Program-made: the position numbers and the translations under genes | In this document: positions 33,731-43,949 of the stretch, one piece after another | How positions within the stretch are numbered: the first letter of the stretch is position 1 | Layout of the letters: each line of letters starts with the position of its first letter | Assembly (NCBI GenBank): GCA_000023185.1 | Contig: CP001622.1 | Coordinates: forward strand, 2,604,001-2,668,000 | Direction: 5' to 3' | Length of the DNA stretch: 64,000 bases | Origin: Rhizobium leguminosarum bv. trifolii WSM1325 | Lineage (GTDB): Bacteria; Pseudomonadota; Alphaproteobacteria; Rhizobiales; Rhizobiaceae | Notes under the pieces: model-generated | Seen by the model: only the letters and a program-made list of their open reading frames with translations | Told to the model about the DNA's origin: nothing | Database searches by the model: none

Positions 33731-35863
33731 TCACTCAGCGAGCTCGATGATCGCGCAGCCGTAGCCTTCGAGATCGAGCCTACCGGCAACGGGCTTTTCG
33801 TCATCGAGGAGATCACGGCCAGTGGGAACGCCGCCGATGGCGGCCGGCTGGTCGGTGTAGTTCTGGATGAACAGCAGCCGGCGGTCGTCATTCATCCGCA
33901 TGGTCACCTCGACGCCCTCGGGAAGCTCGCCGATCAGCGGCTCGATGCCGACGGGTGCAAATAGCCGCTCGGCAAATGCTGCCGTCAGATCCGGGGTGAG
34001 ATAGGTACCGACATAGACCACCTGCCCCTTGCCGAGCTTGCGCGACGTCGCCATCGGCTGACCCTCGGCATAGCGATTGGACCAGGCCGCGACCACGTCG
34101 ACATCACTTGCGATCGCCAGGTTTTCATAGAAATAGCCGCCGACCAGTTCGCGGTTGCCGATCTTGAAGCGGCGTTCGCGCCGATGTGATTCCGCCGGCT
34201 TGTTCGGCGGAATGACAAGCCCGCCCGAACGCTCCATCACATCGAAGAGCCCGTTGGCGCCGGGAGCGGCGAGACGGCCGAAATCCTCGACACGTACGCC
34301 CGTGAGCTGCGACAGCGATGTGCCGGGAGCGGTCTCGCGGATGACGTGGTTGTCTTCGTTGCGGGTACCGGTGCGCGCGCCGATGACTACGGTGCCGCCC
34401 TGCTCGGCGAAAGATTTCAGCCTTTCGGTCCATTCGTCCTTCCACATCACCCAATGGGGCACATAGAGCAGCTTCAGCTTGGAAAGATCGTCCTCGGGAT
34501 GAATGAAACCGCAGGCAATGCCGCGGTCGTAGCAATATTGGTGCAGCAGGATCGCATCGTCCTGCGGGCTCGGCAGGCCGATTGGATAGGTCTTGTGGGC
34601 TTCCTGATTATCGAAGTCGGAGCCGGCAATGCCGACATCCATGCGCACATAAGTGCCGAGGATCTTGGGCGCCAACGCGGTCATCTCGGAGGCGAAGCGT
34701 TTCGCCTCGTCATACCGATGGCGGGTGACGTCGTCGTGGTCGATGATGCCCATCCAGTAAATCTCCGCGCCGAAATGGGCCGGGCGCCAGCGGAAGAACA
34801 TCAACCCGTCAGCGCCATGGGCGACCGAGGAAAGTGCCATGCGGCGCAGTTCGCCCGGCTCCGGCGTCAGCGTGCAGAAACCCGGCTGGCTGCCGAAGCC
34901 CGATTGCTGCTCGGGAACGATATAGTTGCCGGAAAAACCGCGGCAGATATCGAGATGCAGCGCCTGGACCTTGGCGTGGTTTCCGAGCCGCTGGAACTCG
35001 TCGTAGAGCATCGGGTAGATGTCGTAGCCGACGAAATCGAGATCGGTGGTGAACTGGCCGCGAAAGTCGATATCCCTGAGACCGCCGAGATTGTGGAAGA
35101 CGAACCAGGAGGATTTGACGGCGCGCAGGATCTCCACTTGGTCGTGCTGAAAGCGCGCCGTCGAGAAGGCAAGGAAACGGTGATAATCCTGCAGATGGCC
35201 GGGGCTGGGGAAGGTCGGGCCAAACTCGATCGGCAGCACCACCTGGTCGAAGCTGTCATAGGCCGTCGCCCAGAAATCGCCACCCCACGCCGTGTTGAGC
35301 TTGCTGATCTCGTCATATCTGCCGGCAAGGAAGGCCTGGAATTCGGTGAGCGTCGCCTTGGAAAAGCTCTCCGGCATGCTGGTGTTCAGCTCGTTGTCGG
35401 TCTGCCAGCCGACGACAAACGGATTGTCGCGATAGTGCTCGGCCATCGCTTTGGTGATACGCCGGCTGTGCTCGCGAAAGACCGGGCTTGCCGTGTCGCA
35501 ATGCTGGCGCGAGCCATGGCTCATTGGTCGGCCCTTGCCGTCGACCCTTAAGATCTCCGGATGCGCCACGGTCAGCCAGCGCGGCGGCGTTGCCGTCGGC
35601 GTGCACATGATCGTGTCGATGCCGTAGCGCCCGAGCATGGCGATGGCGCGGTCGAACAGATCGAAATCGAAGGTGCCGAGCTTCGGCTCGAGGATATGCC
35701 AGGCGAATTCGGCCATTCTGACCACGTTGAAGCCGGCCTTCGCCATGCGCTCGGCATCGCGCTGCCAGTAGCTTTCATCGACATGTTCGGGATAGTGCGG
35801 CGCGCCGACGAGAAAGCGGTCGGTCTTGACGGGGTTCCATACGGAGAGGGTCTTGTCGGACAC
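33731..35863 (-). CDS. GH42 beta-galactosidase
   Basis: A 710-residue cytoplasmic glycoside hydrolase of family 42. The TIM barrel begins FLVGAPHYPEHVDESYWQRDAERMAKAGFNVVRMAEFAWHILEP. The acid/base Glu is in WQTDNELN and the nucleophile Glu is probably in IVPEQQSGFGS. The trimerisation (Rossmann-like) domain and the small C-terminal beta domain follow. It hydrolyses beta-galactosides brought in by the transporter encoded upstream in the same operon. The layout (binding protein, two permeases, ATPase, enzyme) parallels the lac operons of Agrobacterium and Sinorhizobium. 17 bases separate it from the ATPase gene. Confidence 0.93.
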   Translation of the reverse strand: MSDKTLSVWNPVKTDRFLVGAPHYPEHVDESYWQRDAERMAKAGFNVVRMAEFAWHILEPKLGTFDFDLFDRAIAMLGRYGIDTIMCTPTATPPRWLTVAHPEILRVDGKGRPMSHGSRQHCDTASPVFREHSRRITKAMAEHYRDNPFVVGWQTDNELNTSMPESFSKATLTEFQAFLAGRYDEISKLNTAWGGDFWATAYDSFDQVVLPIEFGPTFPSPGHLQDYHRFLAFSTARFQHDQVEILRAVKSSWFVFHNLGGLRDIDFRGQFTTDLDFVGYDIYPMLYDEFQRLGNHAKVQALHLDICRGFSGNYIVPEQQSGFGSQPGFCTLTPEPGELRRMALSSVAHGADGLMFFRWRPAHFGAEIYWMGIIDHDDVTRHRYDEAKRFASEMTALAPKILGTYVRMDVGIAGSDFDNQEAHKTYPIGLPSPQDDAILLHQYCYDRGIACGFIHPEDDLSKLKLLYVPHWVMWKDEWTERLKSFAEQGGTVVIGARTGTRNEDNHVIRETAPGTSLSQLTGVRVEDFGRLAAPGANGLFDVMERSGGLVIPPNKPAESHRRERRFKIGNRELVGGYFYENLAIASDVDVVAAWSNRYAEGQPMATSRKLGKGQVVYVGTYLTPDLTAAFAERLFAPVGIEPLIGELPEGVEVTMRMNDDRRLLFIQNYTDQPAAIGGVPTGRDLLDDEKPVAGRLDLEGYGCAIIELAE

Positions 35864-35880
35864 TGTGGTCTTTCCTGTGT

Positions 35881-37026
<1,146 letters not shown>

Positions 37027-37072
37027 GCGTCCTGGCTCTCTGCTGTTGAAACTTGGAGGTTGAGGAGATCGC

Positions 37073-37924
37073 TCATCCCTTCACCGCGCCCATCGTCAGG
37101 CCGGCGATGAAGTGCCGCTGCATCAGGAAGAACATGACGACGGGCGGCACGGCGACAACGATCGTGCCGGCTGAAATCAGGTTCCAGGCCGAGACCCACT
37201 CGCCGCGAAGATTGGCAAGGCCGGCGGTCACAGGCTTGACGGAGTCGCTGACGGTCAGCACCACGGCCCAGAAGTAATCGTTCCAGATGAAGGTGAAGAT
37301 CAGGATGGCGAGTGCGGCAAGCGCCGGTCGCACCAGCGGGATCGCCACATGCCATAGGGTCTGGAAGGGAGACGCCCCCTCGGCTCGCGCCGCCTGGAAC
37401 AGTTCATCGGGCAGTGCGGCGATGAAATTGCGCATGAACAGCGTCGCAAAGCCGGTCTGGAAGGCCACATGGAAGATGATCAGCGCCGCCGTCGTATCGA
37501 TCAAATCGAGCCGGACCATCAGGTCGCGCACCGGGATCATCATGATTTGGTGCGGCAGGAAATTGCCGCCGACGAACAGCGCGAAGATCAGCATGTTGCC
37601 GGGAAAGCGGTAGCGCGACAGCACATAGCCGGCGAGCGTGGAGAGCACCAGCACGCCGATCACCGAGGGAATGGTGATCGTCAGGCTGCTAAGGAAGTAG
37701 CGGGCCATCGGCGTCTGCGTGAAGACATCAGCATAGTTGTCGATGACGCCGATCCCGGTCGGCCATCCCCATAGATTGCCGCCCATCACATCCTCGGTCG
37801 AGCGGAACGAAGTGAGGATGATCGCAAACAGCGGGCAGAGCCAGAGCAGGAGGACGATGACGACGGCGAGCACGTAGAGACGGCGCTGCCAGATGGCGAC
37901 ATCGGGAATGGGACGAGGATACAT
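37073..37924 (-). CDS. Sugar ABC transporter permease (MalG/LacG-like)
   Basis: A 283-residue permease with six membrane segments and the EAA loop (ELFQAARAEGASPFQTLWHVAIPLVRPAL). The start ATG at 37924 overlaps the stop of the first permease by one base. A longer frame running through the other permease gene is only a read-through. Confidence 0.92.
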   Translation of the reverse strand: MYPRPIPDVAIWQRRLYVLAVVIVLLLWLCPLFAIILTSFRSTEDVMGGNLWGWPTGIGVIDNYADVFTQTPMARYFLSSLTITIPSVIGVLVLSTLAGYVLSRYRFPGNMLIFALFVGGNFLPHQIMMIPVRDLMVRLDLIDTTAALIIFHVAFQTGFATLFMRNFIAALPDELFQAARAEGASPFQTLWHVAIPLVRPALAALAILIFTFIWNDYFWAVVLTVSDSVKPVTAGLANLRGEWVSAWNLISAGTIVVAVPPVVMFFLMQRHFIAGLTMGAVKG

Positions 37925-38808
37925 CAGCCTCCCCTTTCTTCGGTATGGATGATGCGGCTGAGGTACCAGACGATGAAGGCGGCCATGATCACGAACAGCA
38001 CCGAGGCGATTGCCGCGCCGTAGCCGAAGCGGTAGGAGAAGATTGACTGTTCGAACATCTGGTAGGCGAGAACCGAGGACGAACCGAACGGGCCGCCGTT
38101 TGTCATCACCGACACCATGTCGAAGGAGCGAAGCGCCCCGACGACGGTGACGGCAATGGCGATGAAGGTGACCTGGGTCAGTTGCGGCAGCACGATGTGC
38201 CACAACATGTTCCAGCCCCGTGCCCCGTCGACGCGCCCGGCACCGATCAGCTCTTCGCTCAAATTGTTGAGACCGGCGAGATAAAGCACCATGCAGAAGG
38301 TGATCTGCGGCCAGAGTGCTGCAATCACGATGGCGAAAGTGACGAAATGCTCGTCGGAGAGAACCGCCGGCGCCGTCGCCCCGAACGCCCTGAAGATCAG
38401 TGCGAGCAACCCGAACTCCGGCGTATAGACCCATGTGAAGACGACGCCGACCGTCACCGAGGCAAGCACCAGCGGAATGAAGAACAGCGACTTCAGGAAG
38501 CGCATGCCGCGGATTTTCTGGTTGACCAGCAGCGCGATGGCGAGCCCGAGAGGTGGTGCCGCCATGAACATCACCAGCCAGATCAAGTTGTTTTTCAGCG
38601 ACACGTAGAATTGCGGATCGTTATAAAGTTCGACGTAATTGCCGAAGCCGATCCACACCATCGGGCCGAAGCCATCCCAGTCGTGCAGGCTGATCCAGAG
38701 GCTCCTGACCGCCGACAGCAGGATGACCGTGAAGAACAGCACGATCGCGGGCGCGATGAGCAAAGTCGGGGTGAGCCACCAACGCTGGCGGCGCCATAAC
38801 ATCAACAT
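37924..38808 (-). CDS. Sugar ABC transporter permease (MalF/LacF-like)
   Basis: A 294-residue permease with six membrane segments and the EAA loop (EELIGAGRVDGARGWNMLWHIVLPQLTQV). First permease of the operon, directly after the binding-protein gene, separated from it by a strong hairpin. Confidence 0.92.
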   Translation of the reverse strand: MLMLWRRQRWWLTPTLLIAPAIVLFFTVILLSAVRSLWISLHDWDGFGPMVWIGFGNYVELYNDPQFYVSLKNNLIWLVMFMAAPPLGLAIALLVNQKIRGMRFLKSLFFIPLVLASVTVGVVFTWVYTPEFGLLALIFRAFGATAPAVLSDEHFVTFAIVIAALWPQITFCMVLYLAGLNNLSEELIGAGRVDGARGWNMLWHIVLPQLTQVTFIAIAVTVVGALRSFDMVSVMTNGGPFGSSSVLAYQMFEQSIFSYRFGYGAAIASVLFVIMAAFIVWYLSRIIHTEERGG

Positions 38809-38872
38809 CTCAAGAACCTCATTAATACAGGAGCAGACTCATGCGTGCTCCGGGAGCAGAGGCGCACCTCCC

Positions 38873-38907
38873 CCAAGGGGTGGAGGCATACAGCCTCCAC
38901 CCCTTGG
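38873..38907 (-). terminator. Intra-operon hairpin between binding protein and permease genes
   Basis: A perfect 15-bp inverted repeat, CCAAGGGGTGGAGGC and its complement, with a 5-base loop. No T-run. At this place in ABC operons such hairpins stabilise or partially terminate the message, giving more binding protein than permease. Confidence 0.65.
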
Positions 38908-38941
38908 AAGCAGCGGTTCGCCGCCGCCCCTGGGAGAGCTG

Positions 38942-40216
38942 CTAGATCTTGTAGATGCGCTTGCGCGTGCCCTCGAGGCGCGTCAGGATGGCCTTGCGCC
39001 GGTCGGGTTTGGCCATGAACTCCTGGAAGCCGACGAGGCCGGCCTGCGCCATATCGGGATCGCTGTCGCGGTCGTAATATTGCGACGTGCCCTGCACCGT
39101 CTTCATCGTCTCGACAGCGACGTTGACCAGCGGGTCCTTGCTTGGCGGCAGGTCGTGGCGCGGCGGCACATTGCCGCCCGGCTCCAGATAGGCCGCCAGA
39201 TTCTCCGGCTTGTAGAAATAGGCGAGGAATTCGCGCGCGCCCTGCTTGTTCTTGGCCTTGGCGGGAATGTGGATCGAGTTGACCGAGAATTCCTCGTAGT
39301 GGCCGACCTTGGCGTCTAGCACCGGGAAGGTCGCGTAAGAGAGCTGTGGCAGATCTTCGGCGGTGAAAGCCGAGCGCAGGAAAGCGCCGAGGTTCATCAT
39401 GCCGGCTTTCTTCTGCGCCAGCAGCGCTGCAGCCTCCTGCCAGCCGAAGGACGTATGGTTCTCCGTGAAGAACCCCTTCGAAATCATCGCCTCCCACTGG
39501 TCGAAAACCGCTTTCAGCGAGGGATCGAGATAGCTCATCTCGCCGTTCATCAGCGCCATATGCTTGTCGAGGCCGTTGATGCGAAGATTCATCTGGTCGA
39601 ACCAGCCGGCCGCCGGCCATAATTCCTTGGTGCCGATCGCGACCGGCGTGATGCCCGCGGCCTTGCACTTGTCGCCATAGGCCATGAACTCTTCGGCCGT
39701 CTTCGGCACGGTCAGGCCATGCTGCTCGAACACATCCTTGCGATAGAACATGCCCCAGAGCGTGCCGCCGGTGGGGAGGCCGTACTGCTTGCCGTCTTCG
39801 GTGACGGCCCCTGCCGTCGCGCCGAGCACGTCCTTATATTTCTCTTTCTCGAAAAGGTCGGAGATATCGTCGAAGAGGCCGCGCTTGACGAAGGCGCGCA
39901 TGCGGTTGCCCGAAAACCAGGAGCAGACGTCGGGCGCGCCGGCGACGAGATAGTTGCGAATGGCCGTCTTGTGGGCCTCGTGGTCCATATTGTTGATGAC
40001 GACGTTGACGCCGGCTTCCTTGCTGAAGCCCGCGGCAATCGCCTTCAGCGCATCGAGTGCGGCACCATTGTTTTCGGCGGAGATCATCGTGACCTCCTGG
40101 GCCTGCGCGATCGCCGGGATCGGAAAGCTGCCGGTGACCGCTGCGGCGGAAACCAGCCCCGCGCCTTTCAGGAAGCGTCTGCGGGTGGTCGACGGAAATT
40201 GCTTCAAAAATGTCAT
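38942..40216 (-). CDS. Sugar ABC transporter substrate-binding protein
   Basis: A 424-residue periplasmic protein of the CUT1 type. The N-terminus has a twin-arginine-like signal (TTRRRFLKGAGLVSAAAVTG, cleavage near IAQAQ). The mature protein starts EVTMISAENNGAALDAL and shows the usual KEAGVNVVINNMDHEAHKTAI and WQEAAALLAQKKAGMMNLGAF segments. The likely substrate is a beta-galactoside such as lactose, from the GH42 enzyme in the operon. GGGAGGAA before the ATG sets the start. Confidence 0.92.
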   Translation of the reverse strand: MTFLKQFPSTTRRRFLKGAGLVSAAAVTGSFPIPAIAQAQEVTMISAENNGAALDALKAIAAGFSKEAGVNVVINNMDHEAHKTAIRNYLVAGAPDVCSWFSGNRMRAFVKRGLFDDISDLFEKEKYKDVLGATAGAVTEDGKQYGLPTGGTLWGMFYRKDVFEQHGLTVPKTAEEFMAYGDKCKAAGITPVAIGTKELWPAAGWFDQMNLRINGLDKHMALMNGEMSYLDPSLKAVFDQWEAMISKGFFTENHTSFGWQEAAALLAQKKAGMMNLGAFLRSAFTAEDLPQLSYATFPVLDAKVGHYEEFSVNSIHIPAKAKNKQGAREFLAYFYKPENLAAYLEPGGNVPPRHDLPPSKDPLVNVAVETMKTVQGTSQYYDRDSDPDMAQAGLVGFQEFMAKPDRRKAILTRLEGTRKRIYKI

Positions 40217-40384
40217 TGAATTCCTCCCAGTTGATCGATCAACATCTCCCGACCGTCGCCTCCTCCATGAAACGACCGACCAGGCATTCAACGCTACGAT
40301 CCGCTCGGCGATTCCAGCGATAATCCGCTTGGCTGAGTTGATCCGCGGCCGAACTTATGCATAGATCTTTGCAGCTCGCAATAA

Positions 40385-40401
40385 TTAATTTACAAAATTA
40401 A
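40385..40401. promoter_or_regulatory. Candidate ROK operator
   Basis: TTAATTT (40385-40391) and AAATTAA (40395-40401) form a palindrome with a 3-base spacer in an AT-rich patch between the divergent ROK gene and the transporter operon, 11 bases before the ROK start. The AT-rich two-arm pattern resembles sites of NagC/XylR-type ROK repressors. Confidence 0.55.
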
Positions 40402-40411
40402 GGAATGCATC

Positions 40412-41629
40412 GTGAAGTTAAAAGGCGACCAGACCACGGCGAGAGCCATGAACCGACGCCTCATCCTCAATCTTCTCCGGCGCGAGGGGCCAAGGAGCCG
40501 TGCCGACATCGCGACGGTGATCGGTTTAAGTCCTGCCGCCGTCACCTTCGTCGTCGCCGACCTTCTGGAGGAAGGCATCGTCATCGAAGGGAAGACCGTG
40601 CCCGGCCTCACCGGCCGCCGCCCGATCCCGGTGGACATCAACTACGAGCACGCGCTCGCCGTCGGCTTCAAGCTGATGGTCGATTCGGTGGAGTGCGTGG
40701 CAACCGACCTCGCCACCAACCCCGTCGCCGCCATGCGGGTAAGCCTCGGCGGCCACGATCCTGACAAGGTTGCCGACCTGCTGGCGAGCACCGTGCCCGA
40801 ACTGGTGAAGCTCGCCGGCCGGCCGAACGCGAAACTCGCCGGCATCGGCATCTCCATGCCCGGCGTCATCAACCACGAACAGACGGCCTGCGTGCGCAGC
40901 TACCGCTTCAAGTGGGACAATGTCCCCCTCGCCTCGCTGGTCGCCAGCCGCGTCCATGTCCCGGTCTGGCTGGAGGACGACACCAACGCTTATGCCATCG
41001 CGCAGCAGCTCTTCGGGCTCGGCCGCCAGCATCGCAACATGGCGGTTCTCGCCGTCGGCGTCGGCATCAGCTGCGCACTCGTCATCGACGGCAAGCTCTA
41101 CCGCGGCGCAAACGGCGCGGCCGGCAAGTTCGGCCACACGCTCTACGAGGAGAATGGCCGGCTCTGCGAATGCGGCAAGCGCGGCTGTCTGATGGCCTAT
41201 CACTCCGAAATCTCAATGCTCCGGCGCTGGCGGGAAGCGACCGGCCGCGAGGAACTGGGACTGCCGGAATTGTCGGCTGCGCTCGCATCAGGCGATACCA
41301 CCGCCCTCGCCCTCGTCGCCGATTCCGGCCGCGGCATCGGCACCGCCCTTGCCAATCTCGTCAACATTACCGATCCCGAAGTCATCGTCGCCGGTGGCGA
41401 AGCCGTCTCCCTCGGCGACCCTTTCCTGACACCGCTGCGCGAAGCGCTTTCCGCCCGGACCTTCCGGACTGCGCCTCCCCTCCTGCCCGATTGGGAGGAC
41501 AATTCCTGGGCCCGGGGCGCCGCCGCCCTTGTCACTCAGAAAATATTCGACTTCGAATCCTCCGGCGGCATTACGGACATCGCCAGTCTCGTCGGCGTCA
41601 GAACCGCGGGCTCATCATCGGCGGCCTAA
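40412..41629 (+). CDS. ROK-family transcriptional regulator
   Basis: A 405-residue repressor: N-terminal winged helix (NRRLILNLLRREGPRSRADIATVIGLSPAAVTFVVADLLEEG), then the ROK sugar-binding fold with GIGISMPGVIN, a DTNA segment, GVGISCALVIDG and the zinc-type motif CECGKRGCLMAY. It begins at a GTG. Divergent from the beta-galactoside transporter operon and expected to repress it until the sugar binds. Confidence 0.92.
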   Translation: MKLKGDQTTARAMNRRLILNLLRREGPRSRADIATVIGLSPAAVTFVVADLLEEGIVIEGKTVPGLTGRRPIPVDINYEHALAVGFKLMVDSVECVATDLATNPVAAMRVSLGGHDPDKVADLLASTVPELVKLAGRPNAKLAGIGISMPGVINHEQTACVRSYRFKWDNVPLASLVASRVHVPVWLEDDTNAYAIAQQLFGLGRQHRNMAVLAVGVGISCALVIDGKLYRGANGAAGKFGHTLYEENGRLCECGKRGCLMAYHSEISMLRRWREATGREELGLPELSAALASGDTTALALVADSGRGIGTALANLVNITDPEVIVAGGEAVSLGDPFLTPLREALSARTFRTAPPLLPDWEDNSWARGAAALVTQKIFDFESSGGITDIASLVGVRTAGSSSAA

Positions 41630-41660
41630 TTCAGTCAATGGCGTCACTCACGTTTCCTCA

Positions 41661-41812
41661 TTCCTGTGCTTGTCACAGGAACCCAGCCACGGCGCGTCCG
41701 CGCCGTGATTGACGCTGCAAGAAAAACTTCCCACGCCCAGGGACCTGAGCATACTGGATCTCTGTGACGAGCACAGAGATGAGGGAGATTGGGTTGGCGG
41801 TCTCGCCAACCC
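41661..41812. repeat. Mosaic of four palindromes
   Basis: Four adjacent inverted repeats: TTCCTGTG/CACAGGAA (41661-41681), CACGGCGCG/CGCGCCGTG (41688-41707), ATCTCTGTG/CACAGAGAT (41758-41780), GGGTTGGCG/CGCCAACCC (41791-41812). The first and the GAGATTGGG-to-GCCAA part recur at 59.7 kb. These are rhizobial mosaic intergenic elements. The rest of the gap 41630-41955 holds no gene. Confidence 0.7.
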
Positions 41813-41955
41813 CGCGCCGCCCTCCAAATAGGCGTGCCGCAGATACACTGGCTTACAAAAATGCGAGTTTGCCGACACATCTCTGGTTCAATGATCGACT
41901 TAAATCCCGATACGGCCAACCGGTCGGAAATGGTCAATTCAGGAAGGATGACGAC

Positions 41956-42342
41956 ATGAAAATGATCCAGGCTATCGCGCTCGCCCTTGTTCTCGGCGGC
42001 GCAGCCGCAGCACACGCAGAACAGCCGCTGCAGCGCACCGATCTCATCAAGAACGATATCGATGTGCCCGGCCACGAGGCCGTCCAGGTTCGCGTCGATT
42101 TCGCGCCGGGCGTTCTCGCACCCAATCATTCGCATCCCGGCGAGGAGATCGCCTTCGTCATCGAGGGAACGCTGGAATACCAGCTCGAAGGCAGCCAGCC
42201 GGTTACCCTTAAGGCCGGCCAATCACTGTTCATTCCGTCGGGCGTCGTTCACTCGGCGAAGAACATCGGCAGCGGCAAGGCGTCGGAGCTGGCAACCTAC
42301 ATCGTCCGCAAAGGGGCGCCGCTCGTCGTGCCTGCCAAGTGA
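41956..42342 (+). CDS. Secreted cupin protein
   Basis: A 128-residue periplasmic cupin: signal peptide MKMIQAIALALVLGGAAAAH, then a metal-type cupin with PNHSHPGEEIAFVIEGTLEY and IPSGVVHSAKN. GGAAGG eight bases before ATG 41956 decides the start, against a frame running back through the palindromes. Function unknown; exported cupins of this type are often in oxidative or sugar-acid contexts. Confidence 0.85.
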   Translation: MKMIQAIALALVLGGAAAAHAEQPLQRTDLIKNDIDVPGHEAVQVRVDFAPGVLAPNHSHPGEEIAFVIEGTLEYQLEGSQPVTLKAGQSLFIPSGVVHSAKNIGSGKASELATYIVRKGAPLVVPAK

Positions 42343-42487
42343 ACACTTCGTAGAACCCCTCGCCGGATCGGGAGCAGCCCGCTGCAAGAAGCGCTGCTCC
42401 CGAACCTTCATCGCGGCTCGCTGCGGCGTACCTGTCGCACTTGCCCAACAACACCAATAACCGGCCGGCGGCATTGTCGGATGGAAG

Positions 42488-43069
42488 CTATAGCCATTTC
42501 GGCACCTCGACGCGCGTATAGCTGCGCAGCTTGTCGATCAGGGCGCTCGCATCCGTGTCGACAGAGATCGAGTGCCTGTGCGCGGCCGGCAGGAACCTCG
42601 TCTCGACCATATGGTCGATGAAGCCGAGGAAGGCGTCGAAGAAACCGGCGGAGTTGAGCAGCCCCACGGGTTTGTCGATCTCCGAGAGCTGGTTCATGGT
42701 CCAGACCTCCATCAATTCCTCGATCGTGCCGATGCCGCCCGGCAGCGCGATGAAGGCATCGGAAAGCTCGACCATGCGTTCCTTGCGGCTGCGCAGCGTC
42801 TCGACGATCTCATGCCTGGTCAGGCCGGCATGCGATTGGCCGCGCTGATGCAGGCTTTCGGTAATGACGCCATGCACGCTGCCGCCGGCTTCCAGGGCGG
42901 CGTCGGCGACGACGCCCATCAGGCCCTTGACCGTTCCGCCATAGATGATGGTTATCCCCGCCTCCCCCAGCGCCCCGCCGAGGGCGCGGGCACCGTCGGC
43001 AAAGGCCTCCGAAGCGCCGAAATTGGAGCCGCAGAACACTGCGACGGACTTGATTGAACGTATCGTCAT
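42488..43069 (-). CDS. LOG-family protein
   Basis: A 193-residue lysine-decarboxylase-like protein with the LOG signature LPGGIGTIEEL and the preceding RSRKERM, plus the N-terminal VAVFCGSNFGAS. LOG enzymes release free cytokinin from nucleoside monophosphates; in plant-associated bacteria this can affect the host. Bacterial members also act as nucleotide phosphoribohydrolases, so hormone production is not proven. Confidence 0.9.
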   Translation of the reverse strand: MTIRSIKSVAVFCGSNFGASEAFADGARALGGALGEAGITIIYGGTVKGLMGVVADAALEAGGSVHGVITESLHQRGQSHAGLTRHEIVETLRSRKERMVELSDAFIALPGGIGTIEELMEVWTMNQLSEIDKPVGLLNSAGFFDAFLGFIDHMVETRFLPAAHRHSISVDTDASALIDKLRSYTRVEVPKWL

Positions 43070-43121
43070 CTGAGCCTTCTATCTCCTCACAAGCATTTGC
43101 ATACACCTAGTCGATTCCGAG

Positions 43122-43742
43122 CTACGAGTGAGCGTAAAGCGAAGAAAAATGCTCCTCCAGCGCGCGATGTGTGCCGATCCTGGTTTCCGCAGCGGCATGG
43201 GAGCCGGCGCCTGTCCCCTGCACCGAGAAGAAGATCAGGTCCTGCAGCCCGATCGTGGCGAGGATGGCTTTCAAATAAGGCGTCAGGAAATCCGGCTGGC
43301 GGGCGCGCTCCCCGGAAAACCGCCCGCCCGAGGCGATCGCGATAAAGACGGGGCGGTCGCGTAGCGTGCCTACCTTTCCGGCCGGGCCGATCGTGAAGGT
43401 TCGCCGCGCCCGCACGACATGATCGATCCAGGCCTTCAGCGCCGAGGGGACGGTCAGATTGTGCATCGGCGTTCCGATGACCACGAAGTCCGCAGCCTCC
43501 AGCTCGCGGATCAGCTCTTCGGACAGGGCCATCGAGCCCTCGCGCGAGACATCCGCCGCCGATGCCTGGGAGATCGCATAGGCCGCGTCGACATGGGCGA
43601 TCGTGCCATTGCCGATCACCCTCTCGACGACGGTCGCCCCCGGCTCCCTCCGCAGGAGGAAGCCGATAATCGCTTGGGAGAGCCTGTAGCTCTCGGCCGC
43701 CTGCCCGCGCGGACTGCAGCACACATGTAGGATTGTCTTCAT
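43122..43742 (-). CDS. azoR: FMN-dependent NADH-azoreductase / NAD(P)H quinone oxidoreductase
   Basis: A 206-residue flavodoxin-like oxidoreductase. FMN-binding segments are CSPRGQAAESYRLSQAI, TPMHNLTVPSALKAWIDHVVRARRTF and the ASGG segment (IAIASGGRF). Typical AzoR enzymes reduce quinones and azo dyes with NADH. It is divergent from the MocR-type regulator gene at 43950, which may control it. Confidence 0.88.
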   Translation of the reverse strand: MKTILHVCCSPRGQAAESYRLSQAIIGFLLRREPGATVVERVIGNGTIAHVDAAYAISQASAADVSREGSMALSEELIRELEAADFVVIGTPMHNLTVPSALKAWIDHVVRARRTFTIGPAGKVGTLRDRPVFIAIASGGRFSGERARQPDFLTPYLKAILATIGLQDLIFFSVQGTGAGSHAAAETRIGTHRALEEHFSSLYAHS

Positions 43743-43949
43743 TGACCTACTCCGAAGTTCTGTCCAAATCCTTTCGCCGCGTTGAAAGAGCGCGATCCGA
43801 TTTGAAGCGTGGAAGTGGCAATGGTTTTACGAATCTTATGGTCCATCCCAAAGATCCATGAAGGAAGTTTACAACTGGGCCATGATTGCCCTGGCCGAAC
43901 CGTCATGCCATCATCACCTGCCCATCCATATAAAAAAGGTTGACGAGCC

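Noticed and set aside
34346..35551. 401-codon plus-strand frame opposite the GH42 gene
   Set aside because: Shadow of a clear glycoside hydrolase; no start signals or homology pattern.
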